The notes below the pieces were generated by a model. It was not told the origin of the DNA. It saw nothing but the letters and a program-made list of their open reading frames with translations, and ran no database searches. The position numbers and the translations under genes are program-made. Source: Korobacter sp036501185 (GTDB taxonomy: Bacteria; Acidobacteriota; Terriglobia; Terriglobales; Acidobacteriaceae). Taken from it: DNA of 64,000 bases. Shown here one piece after another: positions 45,237-54,533 of the stretch. Location: the NCBI GenBank assembly GCA_036501185.1, contig DASYAU010000168.1, forward strand, positions 1 through 64,000, written 5' to 3'. Position 1 is the stretch's first letter, and each line of letters starts with the position of its first letter.

Positions 45237-47213
45237 ATGTCAATGTTCTCTCGCGTCACTGGATGCACCGTCCTCCTCGCATCCTGCTTTCTTATTGCTC
45301 AGAATCCCCTCCCCCAGAAAACTAACAAGGAACAGAAACCCGAAGCGGCCGCTCCCGCTTCGAAACCTCTCCCTGGTGAAGCCCAGCACGAACTGACCGC
45401 GGCTGATCTCGAGGCATTTTTTGACGGTCTTGTGCCTACCGAGATCAATCGCGATGACATCGCTGGTGCTGTCGTCGCCGTAGTCAAAGACGGCAAGGTA
45501 GTGTTCGAGAAAGGCTACGGCTACGCCGACGTGAAAACGAAACGTCCGGTCGTCGCCAACGAGACCCTGTTTCGTCCCGGCAGCATCTCGAAAACTTTCA
45601 CCTGGACCGCGGTCATGCAACTCGTCGGAGAAGGGAAGCTCGATCTCGACCGCGACGTAAACGATTATCTCGACTTCAAAATTCCGCCTGCCTTCGGACA
45701 GCCGATCACCCTTCGCAACATCATGACTCACACGGCCGGCTTCGAAGAGGCGATCAAAGATCTCATCACCGCCGATCAGAACCCCAAGGAAGATCTGCGC
45801 GGCTACGTCGTTTCGCACATGCCGCGACGCATCTATCCGCCAGGCAAGGTCCCCGCGTACTCCAACTACGCCACCACGCTCGCGGGCTATATCGTGCAGC
45901 GCGTTTCTGGCGAACCGTTCGACGACTACATCGAGCACCACATCTATCAGCCGCTTCACATGGAGCACGCCACCTTCCGGCAGCCGCTCCCCGAGCAATT
46001 TAAAGCCAACATGTCGTCTGGCTACGTCCTCGGCTCCGGCGAGGCGAAACCTTACGAGTTCGTCACGGCCTTTCCTGCAGGTTCCGTCGCTATCACCGCC
46101 GACGACATCACGCACTTCATAATTGCTCACCTGCAGAACGGAGAATATGAAGGCGCGCGCATCCTTCCCGAAGCAACGGCTCAGCAAATGCACTCGCGTA
46201 CATTTTCTGCCGCGCCGCACCTCAACGGCATGTGCCTCGGCTTCTACCAGGAGAACCGCAATGGCCACTCCATCATTGGCCACGGCGGCGACACGCAGTA
46301 CTTCCACAGCGACTTACACCTGATCCTCGACTCCAACGTTGGCTTCTTCATCTCGCAAAACAGCGCCGGGAAACCCGGCGGGGACTTGCGCGGAACTGTT
46401 TTCCATCACTTCCTCGATCGCTACTTCGCCTACACCCCTCCCCCGACCGAGGCGATCGGTTCCGCGAAGCAGGACGTTGACAAGCTTGAGGGCTATTACA
46501 TGAGCAGCCGCCGTCCGGGACCGAACCTCCTCGACGCGTTGAATGCGGTTAGCCAGTCAAAGGTACAAACCGATAAGGACGGCGACGTCATCATCGAGGA
46601 CTTCAAAGATCCCAACGGACAGCCCAAGAAGTTCGTCGAAGTCTCGCCGAACCTCTATCGCGAGAAGGACGGTCAGGCTCAGGTCGAGTTTTTCACTGAC
46701 TACGAGGGCGCTACCTCATTCGCAATGGACTACCCGTTCATGATGTGGATGAAGCCGGGTGCTCTATCGACCAAGCCATTCGCGATGTTCACCCTGATGG
46801 CTCCGATCATCTTCTTAGTGCTGGCGCTCGTGCTTTGGATCGTCGGTGCAATCGTGCGGAAACACTATGACAAGCGTCTCAACCTCGATGCCGTTCACCG
46901 ACGTCGTCACCGCTTGTTGATGCTGGCAGCCGCCTTGAATTTGATTTTCATCCTCACGGCGACCGCCATCTTGAGCAAGCTCGGCGAACTTGGGCTCAAC
47001 TCCAAGAGCGACGGGATGTTCCGCTTCCTTCAGTTCACGGCATTGCTCGCGGTGCTTTCCACGATCATCCCGCTGTACAACCTGTTCCGGCCGTGGTGGC
47101 AGCAGAAGTGGTGGTGGAACCGCGTGTACGACGTTCTGTTCGCGCTCTCCGCTATCTTCTTCACATGGTTCATTCTGGCATGGCACATCCTATCGCCGAG
47201 TTTGAAGTTCTAG
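45237..47213 (+). CDS. Serine hydrolase of class C beta-lactamase fold, with C-terminal membrane helices
   Basis: 658 residues from ATG 45237, with GGAG 6 nt upstream. A signal peptide (first about 22 residues) and a Pro/Ala/Lys linker precede the catalytic domain: SxxK in RPGSISKTFTW, YxN in PAYSNYAT and HGG in GHGGDTQYF as the KTG equivalent. After a beta domain the C-terminus has a pair and then further hydrophobic helices (about 520-650), so the enzyme is likely tethered in the inner membrane facing the periplasm. By family it could be a D-aminopeptidase, DD-peptidase or esterase. The D-amino-acid neighbourhood favours a D-amino-acid peptide substrate. Confidence 0.85.
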   Translation: MSMFSRVTGCTVLLASCFLIAQNPLPQKTNKEQKPEAAAPASKPLPGEAQHELTAADLEAFFDGLVPTEINRDDIAGAVVAVVKDGKVVFEKGYGYADVKTKRPVVANETLFRPGSISKTFTWTAVMQLVGEGKLDLDRDVNDYLDFKIPPAFGQPITLRNIMTHTAGFEEAIKDLITADQNPKEDLRGYVVSHMPRRIYPPGKVPAYSNYATTLAGYIVQRVSGEPFDDYIEHHIYQPLHMEHATFRQPLPEQFKANMSSGYVLGSGEAKPYEFVTAFPAGSVAITADDITHFIIAHLQNGEYEGARILPEATAQQMHSRTFSAAPHLNGMCLGFYQENRNGHSIIGHGGDTQYFHSDLHLILDSNVGFFISQNSAGKPGGDLRGTVFHHFLDRYFAYTPPPTEAIGSAKQDVDKLEGYYMSSRRPGPNLLDALNAVSQSKVQTDKDGDVIIEDFKDPNGQPKKFVEVSPNLYREKDGQAQVEFFTDYEGATSFAMDYPFMMWMKPGALSTKPFAMFTLMAPIIFLVLALVLWIVGAIVRKHYDKRLNLDAVHRRRHRLLMLAAALNLIFILTATAILSKLGELGLNSKSDGMFRFLQFTALLAVLSTIIPLYNLFRPWWQQKWWWNRVYDVLFALSAIFFTWFILAWHILSPSLKF

Positions 47214-47253
47214 TGCGGCGGTAACAGCCCACAGGTTGCAGCGACGCATAATA

Positions 47254-47287
47254 GGCACCGGGGAGATATTCTCCTCGGTGCCATTTT
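47254..47287 (+). terminator. Intrinsic terminator
   Basis: A 12-bp stem, GGCACCGGGGAG (47254-47265) with CTCCTCGGTGCC (47271-47282; one G-U pair), has a 5-nt loop ATATT and is followed by ATTTTTCC. It ends the transcript of the serine-hydrolase gene. Confidence 0.85.
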
Positions 47288-47361
47288 TCCTCTAGATGCG
47301 GTTTGCCCATCTCCGACCAGCCAATCAGCCAGCGTGAAATCCGCATCGGACAAACTCGCAA

Positions 47362-47380
47362 GCGATCGTCCTTCGATCGC
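47362..47380 (+). promoter_or_regulatory. Perfect hairpin/operator upstream of the NiCoT gene
   Basis: GCGATCG (47362-47368) and CGATCGC (47374-47380) form a perfect inverted repeat with a 5-nt spacer, ending 24 nt before the start codon. It could be a metal-responsive operator or an RNA hairpin controlling the transporter. The role is inferred from position only. Confidence 0.35.
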
Positions 47381-47404
47381 GGTGTGTGCCTTTAGAATGG
47401 ATAC

Positions 47405-48163
47405 GTGCAACCGATGCTCGGCTTGATCTCCGTTATCGTAATCGGCTTTTTTCTCGGTATGCGGCACGCCACCGATCCTGACCACGTCATTGCGGTCAGC
47501 ACCATCGTCACGCAACAGCGCAGTGCCAAGCGCGCTGCTCTTATCGGCGCTTTTTGGGGACTTGGTCATACCGTCACGATCTTCATCGTTGGCTGCGCCA
47601 TCATCTTATTTAATGTGGTCATCCCTACCCGTCTTGGCCTGGCAATGGAATTCTCCGTCAGCCTCATGTTGATCCTGCTCGGTGGATGGAATCTCGCGAG
47701 GTTTTCGTCTCCTCTTCCCCATCCACACAACCACGGCGACTGCGTTCACGCTCATCCCGAAACTCATCCTCACCTGCCAAACGACACCCCCCTCGCCCGT
47801 ATGGACCGCAGCTTAGGACGCAGTTCCGTTTACCAATTCATTCGTCCTTTGATTGTAGGCATCGTGCATGGTCTCGCCGGATCGGCGGCCGTGGCGTTGC
47901 TCATTCTCGCCACGATTCGGCACTCGGGCTGGGCGATTGCTTACTTGCTGGTGTTTGGCGTAGGCACCATTGCCGGCATGATGGTCATTACTATGAGCAT
48001 CGCCTCCGCAATCCACTTCGTTGGAAACCGCTTCCAATCCCTCGGTCGCCGGATGGCTCTCGTTTCCGGTGTCATCAGTGTCGGCTTCGGACTCACGGTG
48101 GCTTTCCAAATCTGCGTGCTGCAAGGACTCTTCGGCAGCAACCCGCATTGGACGCCGCACTAA
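47405..48163 (+). CDS. NiCoT-like nickel/cobalt transporter
   Basis: 252 residues with about 6-7 transmembrane helices. The second half of TM1 has His21-x4-Asp-x-His27 (RHATDPDH), the NiCoT metal-selectivity signature, with GLGHTVTIFIVG in the next helix. A His-rich cytoplasmic or periplasmic loop (PHPHNHGDCVHAHPETHPHL, about 102-121) probably binds the metal. It is shorter than classical NixA (about 330 aa), closer to UreH-like members. Start GTG 47405 or ATG 47414. Cobalt uptake could support the cobalamin-type enzymes encoded at 15-24 kb, but the genes are not linked. Confidence 0.82.
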   Translation: MQPMLGLISVIVIGFFLGMRHATDPDHVIAVSTIVTQQRSAKRAALIGAFWGLGHTVTIFIVGCAIILFNVVIPTRLGLAMEFSVSLMLILLGGWNLARFSSPLPHPHNHGDCVHAHPETHPHLPNDTPLARMDRSLGRSSVYQFIRPLIVGIVHGLAGSAAVALLILATIRHSGWAIAYLLVFGVGTIAGMMVITMSIASAIHFVGNRFQSLGRRMALVSGVISVGFGLTVAFQICVLQGLFGSNPHWTPH

Positions 48164-48340
48164 CCCACCTCCTGACTTCCTGCGCGACCTTCTGATTCGC
48201 AGATGATCCATCTCGCAGCTGGAATTTGCGCAGATGGCACCCTCTGCAAGCAGTTCATCCCAGTCTTAGCCCGCCGCTGCTTGACCCTGCTGTTCGCATC
48301 GTGGAAAGTAAGCTATTCAGCCACGCTACAAGGGATCGCA

Positions 48341-50770
48341 ATGCTCTCCATTCAGCAAGACCTTCAATACGCCGTCCGGCAGATCAAACGGAACAAGACG
48401 TTTTCCGTCGTTGCCGTCCTCACGCTCGCCCTCGGCATCGGCGCGAATACCGCGATGTTCAGCGTCATTTACGGCGTTTTGCTGAAGCCGCTCCCATTCC
48501 GCGATCCCAGTCATATCGTGCTGATTTCCGAGCGAGCGGCGCGCTTTCCCATTCTTTCCGCGTCCTTTCAAAACTACCGCGATTGGAAAGCGCAGAGTCA
48601 TTCCTTCGAGCAGTTCGGCGCGGTTCGGCCCGTTACCACGTCACTCACGGGCGCAGGTGAGCCTGAGCAGATCCAGGCGCAGATGGCCACCGGCAACCTC
48701 TTTCAGCTACTCGGCGTGAGTACCATACGTGGCCGCACGCTCGACGAGAACGACGATCAGCCCGGTTCCACGCCGGTTGTGCTTATCGGGTACGACCTCT
48801 GGCAGCGAAGGTACAACCGCTCGGAAGACGTGCTTGGCAAGGTCATCAATCTCGGCAACAAGCCGTACACCATCGTCGGCGTTCTGCCTCCTGGCTACGA
48901 GGTCTTGCAGCAGCAGCCGGAAGCGGTCTTGCCCATGGGCCCGTGGACCACCACGCTGCCCGACGATCGCTCGTGGCATCCCGGAATTTTCCCCGTCGCC
49001 CGGCTTCGGTCCGGGGTAACGCTTGACCAGGCGCGCAGCGAGATGAGCACGATTGCGAAGCGGCTCCTCGCGCAGTACCCCGTCGACAATATCGCGCTCG
49101 ATGCCGTCGTAAACCCCATGCAGCAGCAACTCGTCGGCAACGTCCGCCCCGTCCTGATGATGCTCTTCGGCGCGGTGGTGTTCGTACTCCTGATCGCCTG
49201 CGGCAACGTAGCGAATTTGCTGCTCACGCGCGCCACCGCACGACAGAAGGAAATGTCCGTCCGGGTCGCAATCGGCGCATCCATGTCGCGGGTCGTCCGC
49301 CAACTTATTACGGAAGGCATTCTGCTTTCATTATTAGGGGCCGCCGCCGGCATCGCGCTCGCCTACGCCGCCATGTCAACCCTGGTCGCGGCAGCCGGCA
49401 ATTCGATTCCGGATGTCGCCCAAACCCACATCAACGCGCCGGTCCTGATCTTCACGGTAATCATCAGCATCCTCGCGGGGATCGTCTTTGGCCTCGCACC
49501 TGCCAGCCATCTCGCTCTCCGCGACCTCCGCTCGCATCTCAACGAATCTGATCGCGGCGCCGTCAGCAAGCACACCAAGGGCCTTCGCGGAGCACTCGTA
49601 GTTGCCGAGATCGCGCTCGCCATGCTCTTAATGGTCGGAGCAGGATTGTTCCTTCGTAGCTTTTCGCAGCTTGCGAATGTCGATCCTGGATTCAGCACCG
49701 AGCACATCCTCATCGCCGATGTTCCCGTCTCGCCCGCTGCCTACCAGAAGTCTGTCGACCGCATGAACTTCTTCGACAGTGTGCTCGAACGCGTGCACTC
49801 GTTGCCTGGCGTGCATCAAGCCGCCTTCGCCTCCGACCTTCCCGTCAGCGGCCGTGGTTCTTTGATTCACTTCAACATCCAGGGCAAACCGCCTGCCAAC
49901 TCCTCCGAGTACACCCTCGCCAACTATCGCACGGTGAGTGCCGGCTACTTGCAAGCGCTCAGTATCCCGCTCATCCAGGGCCGCTGGATTACCGATGCCG
50001 ATCGCGAAGCCTCCGCGCCCGTAGTCGTCATCAATCGCGAGATGGCGAAAACCTACTTCCACGATCGCTCTCCTCTCGGACAGCACCTGCAACTCGGCGC
50101 CACGCCCGATCCGGAAGTTCCTTGGATGGAGGTCGTCGGCGTAGTGGGTGACGTTAAGCAGTCCCTCGCCGCCGACGCAGCGACCGAAATGTACGTTCCA
50201 TTTCGTCAAGCGGACGCCGTCCTGCCCGTGTACGCCATGTCACTCGTCGTGCGCTCCGAGGGTGATCCGCAATTGCTCGCCAACGACGTGCGTACCGCCA
50301 TTCACCAGGTCAACCATAACCAGCCGGTCGTGAAGATCCGCACCATGCGTGAAAACGTGAGCGCCAGCATCCAGCAGCCGCAGTTCCGCACCGTGTTGCT
50401 CACCGTATTTGCCCTGATCGCGCTGCTCATCGCCGCCGTCGGTATTTACGGCGTGATGGCCTATGCCACTTCACAACGAACTCGCGAACTCGGTATCCGA
50501 ATGGCTCTCGGATCCACGGCGGAAGGAGTTTTTCGCCTCGTGCTCGCCGATGGCTTGCGACTCACATTGATTGGCGTTGCCATAGGAATCGCGGCTTCGA
50601 TTGCGTTCGCTACCTATTTGAAGTCGCTGCTCTTCGGTACGTCGGCCACAGATCTGCTCACTCTCAGCGCTGCTGCCGGTGTCGTCGTCTTAGTAGGATT
50701 GACAGCGTCGTTTGTGCCCGCTCGACGCGCCGCACACGTCCAGGTCTCGGAGATTCTTCGCGAAAGTTGA
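48341..50770 (+). CDS. ADOP-type ABC transporter permease (MacB-like, duplicated)
   Basis: 809 residues from ATG 48341 with AGGGA 5 nt upstream. The earlier in-frame start adds 46 residues with no family similarity and is rejected. Two FtsX/MacB permease units are present: TM1 (FSVVAVLTLALGIGANTAMFS), a periplasmic MacB domain and TM2-4; then TM5 (ALVVAEIALAMLLMVGAGLFL), a second periplasmic domain and TM6-8 ending in PARRAAHVQVSEILR. This matches the acidobacterial duplicated orphan permease family, whose members usually lack an adjacent ATPase, as here. The transported compound is unknown. Confidence 0.92.
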   Translation: MLSIQQDLQYAVRQIKRNKTFSVVAVLTLALGIGANTAMFSVIYGVLLKPLPFRDPSHIVLISERAARFPILSASFQNYRDWKAQSHSFEQFGAVRPVTTSLTGAGEPEQIQAQMATGNLFQLLGVSTIRGRTLDENDDQPGSTPVVLIGYDLWQRRYNRSEDVLGKVINLGNKPYTIVGVLPPGYEVLQQQPEAVLPMGPWTTTLPDDRSWHPGIFPVARLRSGVTLDQARSEMSTIAKRLLAQYPVDNIALDAVVNPMQQQLVGNVRPVLMMLFGAVVFVLLIACGNVANLLLTRATARQKEMSVRVAIGASMSRVVRQLITEGILLSLLGAAAGIALAYAAMSTLVAAAGNSIPDVAQTHINAPVLIFTVIISILAGIVFGLAPASHLALRDLRSHLNESDRGAVSKHTKGLRGALVVAEIALAMLLMVGAGLFLRSFSQLANVDPGFSTEHILIADVPVSPAAYQKSVDRMNFFDSVLERVHSLPGVHQAAFASDLPVSGRGSLIHFNIQGKPPANSSEYTLANYRTVSAGYLQALSIPLIQGRWITDADREASAPVVVINREMAKTYFHDRSPLGQHLQLGATPDPEVPWMEVVGVVGDVKQSLAADAATEMYVPFRQADAVLPVYAMSLVVRSEGDPQLLANDVRTAIHQVNHNQPVVKIRTMRENVSASIQQPQFRTVLLTVFALIALLIAAVGIYGVMAYATSQRTRELGIRMALGSTAEGVFRLVLADGLRLTLIGVAIGIAASIAFATYLKSLLFGTSATDLLTLSAAAGVVVLVGLTASFVPARRAAHVQVSEILRES

Positions 50771-50885
50771 TGCTTAGGGTTATCGCATCAGTTCGCATTC
50801 TCCGCATCGCTTGCGAACCACCGCAATCAAGCGTCTGCTCGTGCATCCAATCCCATTCTGTGCGATGCTTGCAACTCGTCCTTCT

Positions 50886-52253
50886 ATGACTGCTCCGCAA
50901 CCAGCACGCCAAGAGCTATCGCGCGACCTGGGCGCTATTTCCGCGACGGCCGTTGTGGTCGGCACCATCATTGGCAGCGGCATCTTCCTCGTTCCTTCCG
51001 AGATGATGCAGGCCGTGGGATCTGCCGGCTTCGTGTATCTCGCATGGATTGTCGGCGGCCTGCTCTCATTTCTCGGCGCGCTGACCTACGCGGAACTCGG
51101 TGCCATGAAGCCCGATCCCGGTGGCGAGTACGTCTACCTGCGCGACGCCTATGGCCCCACCATGGGCTTCGTCTACGCCTGGACTACCTTCCTCATCGCC
51201 AAACCCGGCTCCATCGCTACCATCGTCACCGGCATGGTGCGCATCCTCGGAACATTTCCTTCGTTCTCGTTCCTCGGTGCCACGCTCATCAAAGTGCCCA
51301 TCGCGATCTCCGGCGGCCAGATTGTCGCCATCGCCATGGTGGTCCTAATATCCTTTATTAATTACATCGGCGTGAAACGCGCCGGAGAGTTCCAGGTCGT
51401 CTTCACGGTCTTGAAGGTCGCCATTATTCTCGGCGTGATCCTCGTCTCGTTTTTCGCCGCCCGCGGCGGACTCGCCAACTTTGCAACCCACTACTCCGGC
51501 GCTCGTGGAGGCCCCATCGGCTTCGCCATCGCGCTCCTTGCCGCTCTCTGGGCCTACGATGGCTGGAACAACCTCAACATGGTGGCCGGCGAAATTCGCA
51601 ATCCCGGTCGCAATGTCCCGATTTCGCTCATCGCAGGCGTCGCCATCGTTGGCGGCCTATATATGCTGATGAACGCCGCCGTGCTCTATGTCATGCCGGC
51701 CTCCGCCATAGCCGCCTCCCCGCGTCCCGCATCGCAGGCGGTCCTGCTCACCCTCGGTGCTGGCGCCGCATCTCTCTTCAGCGGCCTCATGGCTGTCCAA
51801 ATGCTCGCAACTCTCAATGGCACCGTGATGAGCGGCGGACGCGTCCCATTCGCCGCCGCCCGCGATGGTAGTTTCGTCCCCGCGCTCGCCCGCGTGCACC
51901 CCCGCTTCCACACGCCATCCACCGCCATCGTCTTCCAGGCAGTCCTTGCCATCGTCCTCTTGCTCTTCGCTGGGAGCTTCCAGCAGCTCTTTTCCATCAC
52001 GCTTTTTGCCGAGTGGCTCTTCTACATGATCACCAGCAGCACGGTTTTTATCTTCCGCAAAAAAGAACCGGACACCCCGCGTCCTTATAAGACGTTTGGC
52101 TATCCGGTTGTGCCCGCGCTGTTCATCGTCGCGTCAGGCGTGCTGCTCGTTTATACTTTTGCGTCGAACGTAAAAAATTCGCTGATCGGCACCGTCATTA
52201 TTCTCGCAGGCATCCCCGTCAGCTACTATTTCCGCCGTCGTCGCTCTGCCTAG
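50886..52253 (+). CDS. APC-family amino acid permease
   Basis: 455 residues from ATG 50886. Earlier in-frame ATGs at 50811 and 50865 add only a non-homologous leader, and no start has a clear ribosome-binding site. About 12 transmembrane helices; GTIIGSGIFLVPSEMM in TM1, then LGALTYAELGAMKPDPGGEYVYLRDAYG, nearly the same block as in the permease at 37360, so the two are paralogues. The C-terminal FRKKEPDTPRPYKTFGYP matches the same family loop. It is convergent with the aldehyde oxidoreductase operon. The substrate is a neutral or branched amino acid by family precedent only. Confidence 0.9.
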   Translation: MTAPQPARQELSRDLGAISATAVVVGTIIGSGIFLVPSEMMQAVGSAGFVYLAWIVGGLLSFLGALTYAELGAMKPDPGGEYVYLRDAYGPTMGFVYAWTTFLIAKPGSIATIVTGMVRILGTFPSFSFLGATLIKVPIAISGGQIVAIAMVVLISFINYIGVKRAGEFQVVFTVLKVAIILGVILVSFFAARGGLANFATHYSGARGGPIGFAIALLAALWAYDGWNNLNMVAGEIRNPGRNVPISLIAGVAIVGGLYMLMNAAVLYVMPASAIAASPRPASQAVLLTLGAGAASLFSGLMAVQMLATLNGTVMSGGRVPFAAARDGSFVPALARVHPRFHTPSTAIVFQAVLAIVLLLFAGSFQQLFSITLFAEWLFYMITSSTVFIFRKKEPDTPRPYKTFGYPVVPALFIVASGVLLVYTFASNVKNSLIGTVIILAGIPVSYYFRRRRSA

Positions 52254-52280
52254 CGCTTCAGCGCAGCCACATCGGCGCGC

Positions 52281-54524
52281 CTAGCCTTTCATCAGCTTTT
52301 CCATCCGTATCGGCAGCTCCCGCACCCGCACCCCGGTAGCGTGGTACGCCGCCGACGCAATCGCCGACGCACACCCCGACAGCCCAATCTCCCCGATCCC
52401 CCGCGCCCCGTACTCATTCATGATCTTGTCTGGGTAGTCGAGGAAGACCACCTCAACCGGCGGCACATCCGTGTTTACGGAAACCAGGTAGTCCGCATAA
52501 TTGTTGTTGATCGGATGCCCCGTCCGCGTGTCATACACCGTCTCCTCCAGCAGCCCCATTCCGATCCCCATCGTCACCGCGCCCTGGATCTGGTTCCGCG
52601 CAGTCTTCAGGTTGATCATCCGTCCGCCGTCCACCACCGCGAGCCAGCGCGTCACCCTCAACCGCACAATCTCCGGGTCGTAGCTCACCTCGCAGAAGTG
52701 CGCTCCGAACGAGTGCGTCGAATATTTCTTCTGGTCCTCCGTTGTATTCGTCTTCGCATGACCATCCAGTCCCGCGAGCTTCGCCTTCTGCAAAATCTGC
52801 TCAAACGGGATTCCCGAACTCGCCTCATCATTCGCGCGATGCACGCGCCCCTGCGAAAACTTCAGTGTCTTCAGATCGGCCTTCTCAAATGGCGATCCCG
52901 GCGTCTTCGCGGCCGCCTTCACCACCGCGGCCATCGCTTTTTCCGTCGCCTGCACGATCGCCGGAATTACTGTCGTCGTCGCCGACGATCCACCCGAAGT
53001 CGGTCCCGGCGGCAAGGCGCTATCCCCGAGTTTCACATCGATCTTCTGCACCGGGATCCCCGTCTTGTCTGCCACCACTTCCGCAAACACTGTGTACGTC
53101 CCCGTCCCAATGTCCTGCGTCGCACACGACGCCCGAACCGTCCCATCCGCCAGGAATCTTACCCGCACCTCCGCATCGCGCTGATGTGCCGGCCACGTCA
53201 TCGTGGCCATCCCCCAGCCTAGAATCTCCTCGCCCTTCCGCATCGAGCCGACCTTCGGGTTCCGCTGCTCCCATCCGAATCGTTTCGCGCCCTCCTGGTA
53301 GGCATCGCGCAGGTGCTTGCTCGACCACGCCTTCCCGTCGCTCTCGTCCTTCTCTGCGTAATTCAGCAGCCGAAACTGCACTGGGTCGATTCCGAGCTTC
53401 TCCGCCATCTCATCCATCGCCGACTCAATCCCGAACAACGCCGGCACTCGTCCCGGCCCGCGCATCGGCGTCGGATTCCCAGTATTCATCTTCATCGGCC
53501 ACTGCACCGCCGCCACATTCGGGCAGCTATACAGCATCGACGTCGGATCCACGCAATCTTCCGTGTACTCGTCAATAAACGAGCGCGACTGCCGCACGTC
53601 ATTCATGAATGCCGTCAGCTTCCCGTCTTTCGACGCTCCCAGGCGAATATGCTGCTCGCACGTCGGCCTGTGACCGACGCAGGTGAACATCAACTGCCGC
53701 GGGACAGAAACTTTCACTGGCCGCTTCACCTTTCTCGCAGCAATTGCCGCCATCCACGAATGTGGCCACGGAAAAAGCTTGCTCCCGAATCCCGATCCTA
53801 TGAACGGCGAAATCACCTCCACCGACTCCGCCGGCAGTCCTAACACCTGCGTTGCCACATTGCGATGGTTCACCACGCCTTGGGTACTTTCGTATAGCGT
53901 GATCTTGTTCCCGTTCCACACCGCGACGGTCCCGTGCATCTCCATCGGGTTATGCGTCTCAATCGGGGTAACGTAAGTCGCATCGAGCTTCACCTCCGCC
54001 TGCTCGTACGCATCATCCGCAGTGCCGCGCGTATAAGTAATGTCCGCCTCGTCGAAGCCGTTATCATCCTTCTCGTGTCGCTCGATCTTCGGAGGCTGCT
54101 CCGCATCATCCAAACGCACAATCGGCTTCTTCGCCGCGTACTCTACGCGCACGTGCGCCGCCGCATCCTGCGCCTGCTCAAACGTCTCCGCCACCACCAG
54201 CGCCACATACTGCCCGTAGTAATAAATGATGTCGTCTTCAAACGGCGGCCGGCTCTCGCCCGGACGGCTCGTCTCCTCCAGCGCCCCCGCCGGGTGATAG
54301 AGCTTCTCGATATTTCCGTGATGCAGGATCGCCAGCACTCCCGGCATCTTCTCGGCTTCCGCCGTCGAAATTGTCTTGATCCTTCCGCTGCCTATCGTGC
54401 TCGACACCGCAACCCCATAAACAAAGTTCGGGATAGCGTGTTCCACCGCGTAGGTCGCGCGGCCCGTGACCTTCAATTTTCCGTCGATGCGCGTAACCGG
54501 CTGCCCAATCGGTGAGCTGCTCAT
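52281..54524 (-). CDS. Molybdenum aldehyde oxidoreductase, large (molybdopterin) subunit, PaoC-like
   Basis: 747 residues, xanthine-oxidase family. The first part is the aldehyde-oxidase hammerhead (RIDGKLKVTGRATYAVEH), followed by the Mo-cofactor-binding domains with GSGFGSK, GRVPALFGIESAMDEM and GSSATTTVIPAIV. Near the C-terminus, GARGIGEIGLSG contains the catalytic Glu (equivalent to the base in PaoC). Length and order fit PaoC/YagR (about 730 aa). With the two genes upstream it forms a periplasmic heterotrimer oxidising aromatic or other aldehydes to acids. It lies 9 bp after the FAD-subunit gene. Confidence 0.92.
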   Translation of the reverse strand: MSSSPIGQPVTRIDGKLKVTGRATYAVEHAIPNFVYGVAVSSTIGSGRIKTISTAEAEKMPGVLAILHHGNIEKLYHPAGALEETSRPGESRPPFEDDIIYYYGQYVALVVAETFEQAQDAAAHVRVEYAAKKPIVRLDDAEQPPKIERHEKDDNGFDEADITYTRGTADDAYEQAEVKLDATYVTPIETHNPMEMHGTVAVWNGNKITLYESTQGVVNHRNVATQVLGLPAESVEVISPFIGSGFGSKLFPWPHSWMAAIAARKVKRPVKVSVPRQLMFTCVGHRPTCEQHIRLGASKDGKLTAFMNDVRQSRSFIDEYTEDCVDPTSMLYSCPNVAAVQWPMKMNTGNPTPMRGPGRVPALFGIESAMDEMAEKLGIDPVQFRLLNYAEKDESDGKAWSSKHLRDAYQEGAKRFGWEQRNPKVGSMRKGEEILGWGMATMTWPAHQRDAEVRVRFLADGTVRASCATQDIGTGTYTVFAEVVADKTGIPVQKIDVKLGDSALPPGPTSGGSSATTTVIPAIVQATEKAMAAVVKAAAKTPGSPFEKADLKTLKFSQGRVHRANDEASSGIPFEQILQKAKLAGLDGHAKTNTTEDQKKYSTHSFGAHFCEVSYDPEIVRLRVTRWLAVVDGGRMINLKTARNQIQGAVTMGIGMGLLEETVYDTRTGHPINNNYADYLVSVNTDVPPVEVVFLDYPDKIMNEYGARGIGEIGLSGCASAIASAAYHATGVRVRELPIRMEKLMKG

Positions 54525-54533
54525 CTTCGTCTC

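Noticed and set aside
45240..46307. 355-codon minus-strand open frame
   Set aside because: Antisense to the catalytic domain of the serine hydrolase; no recognisable motif.
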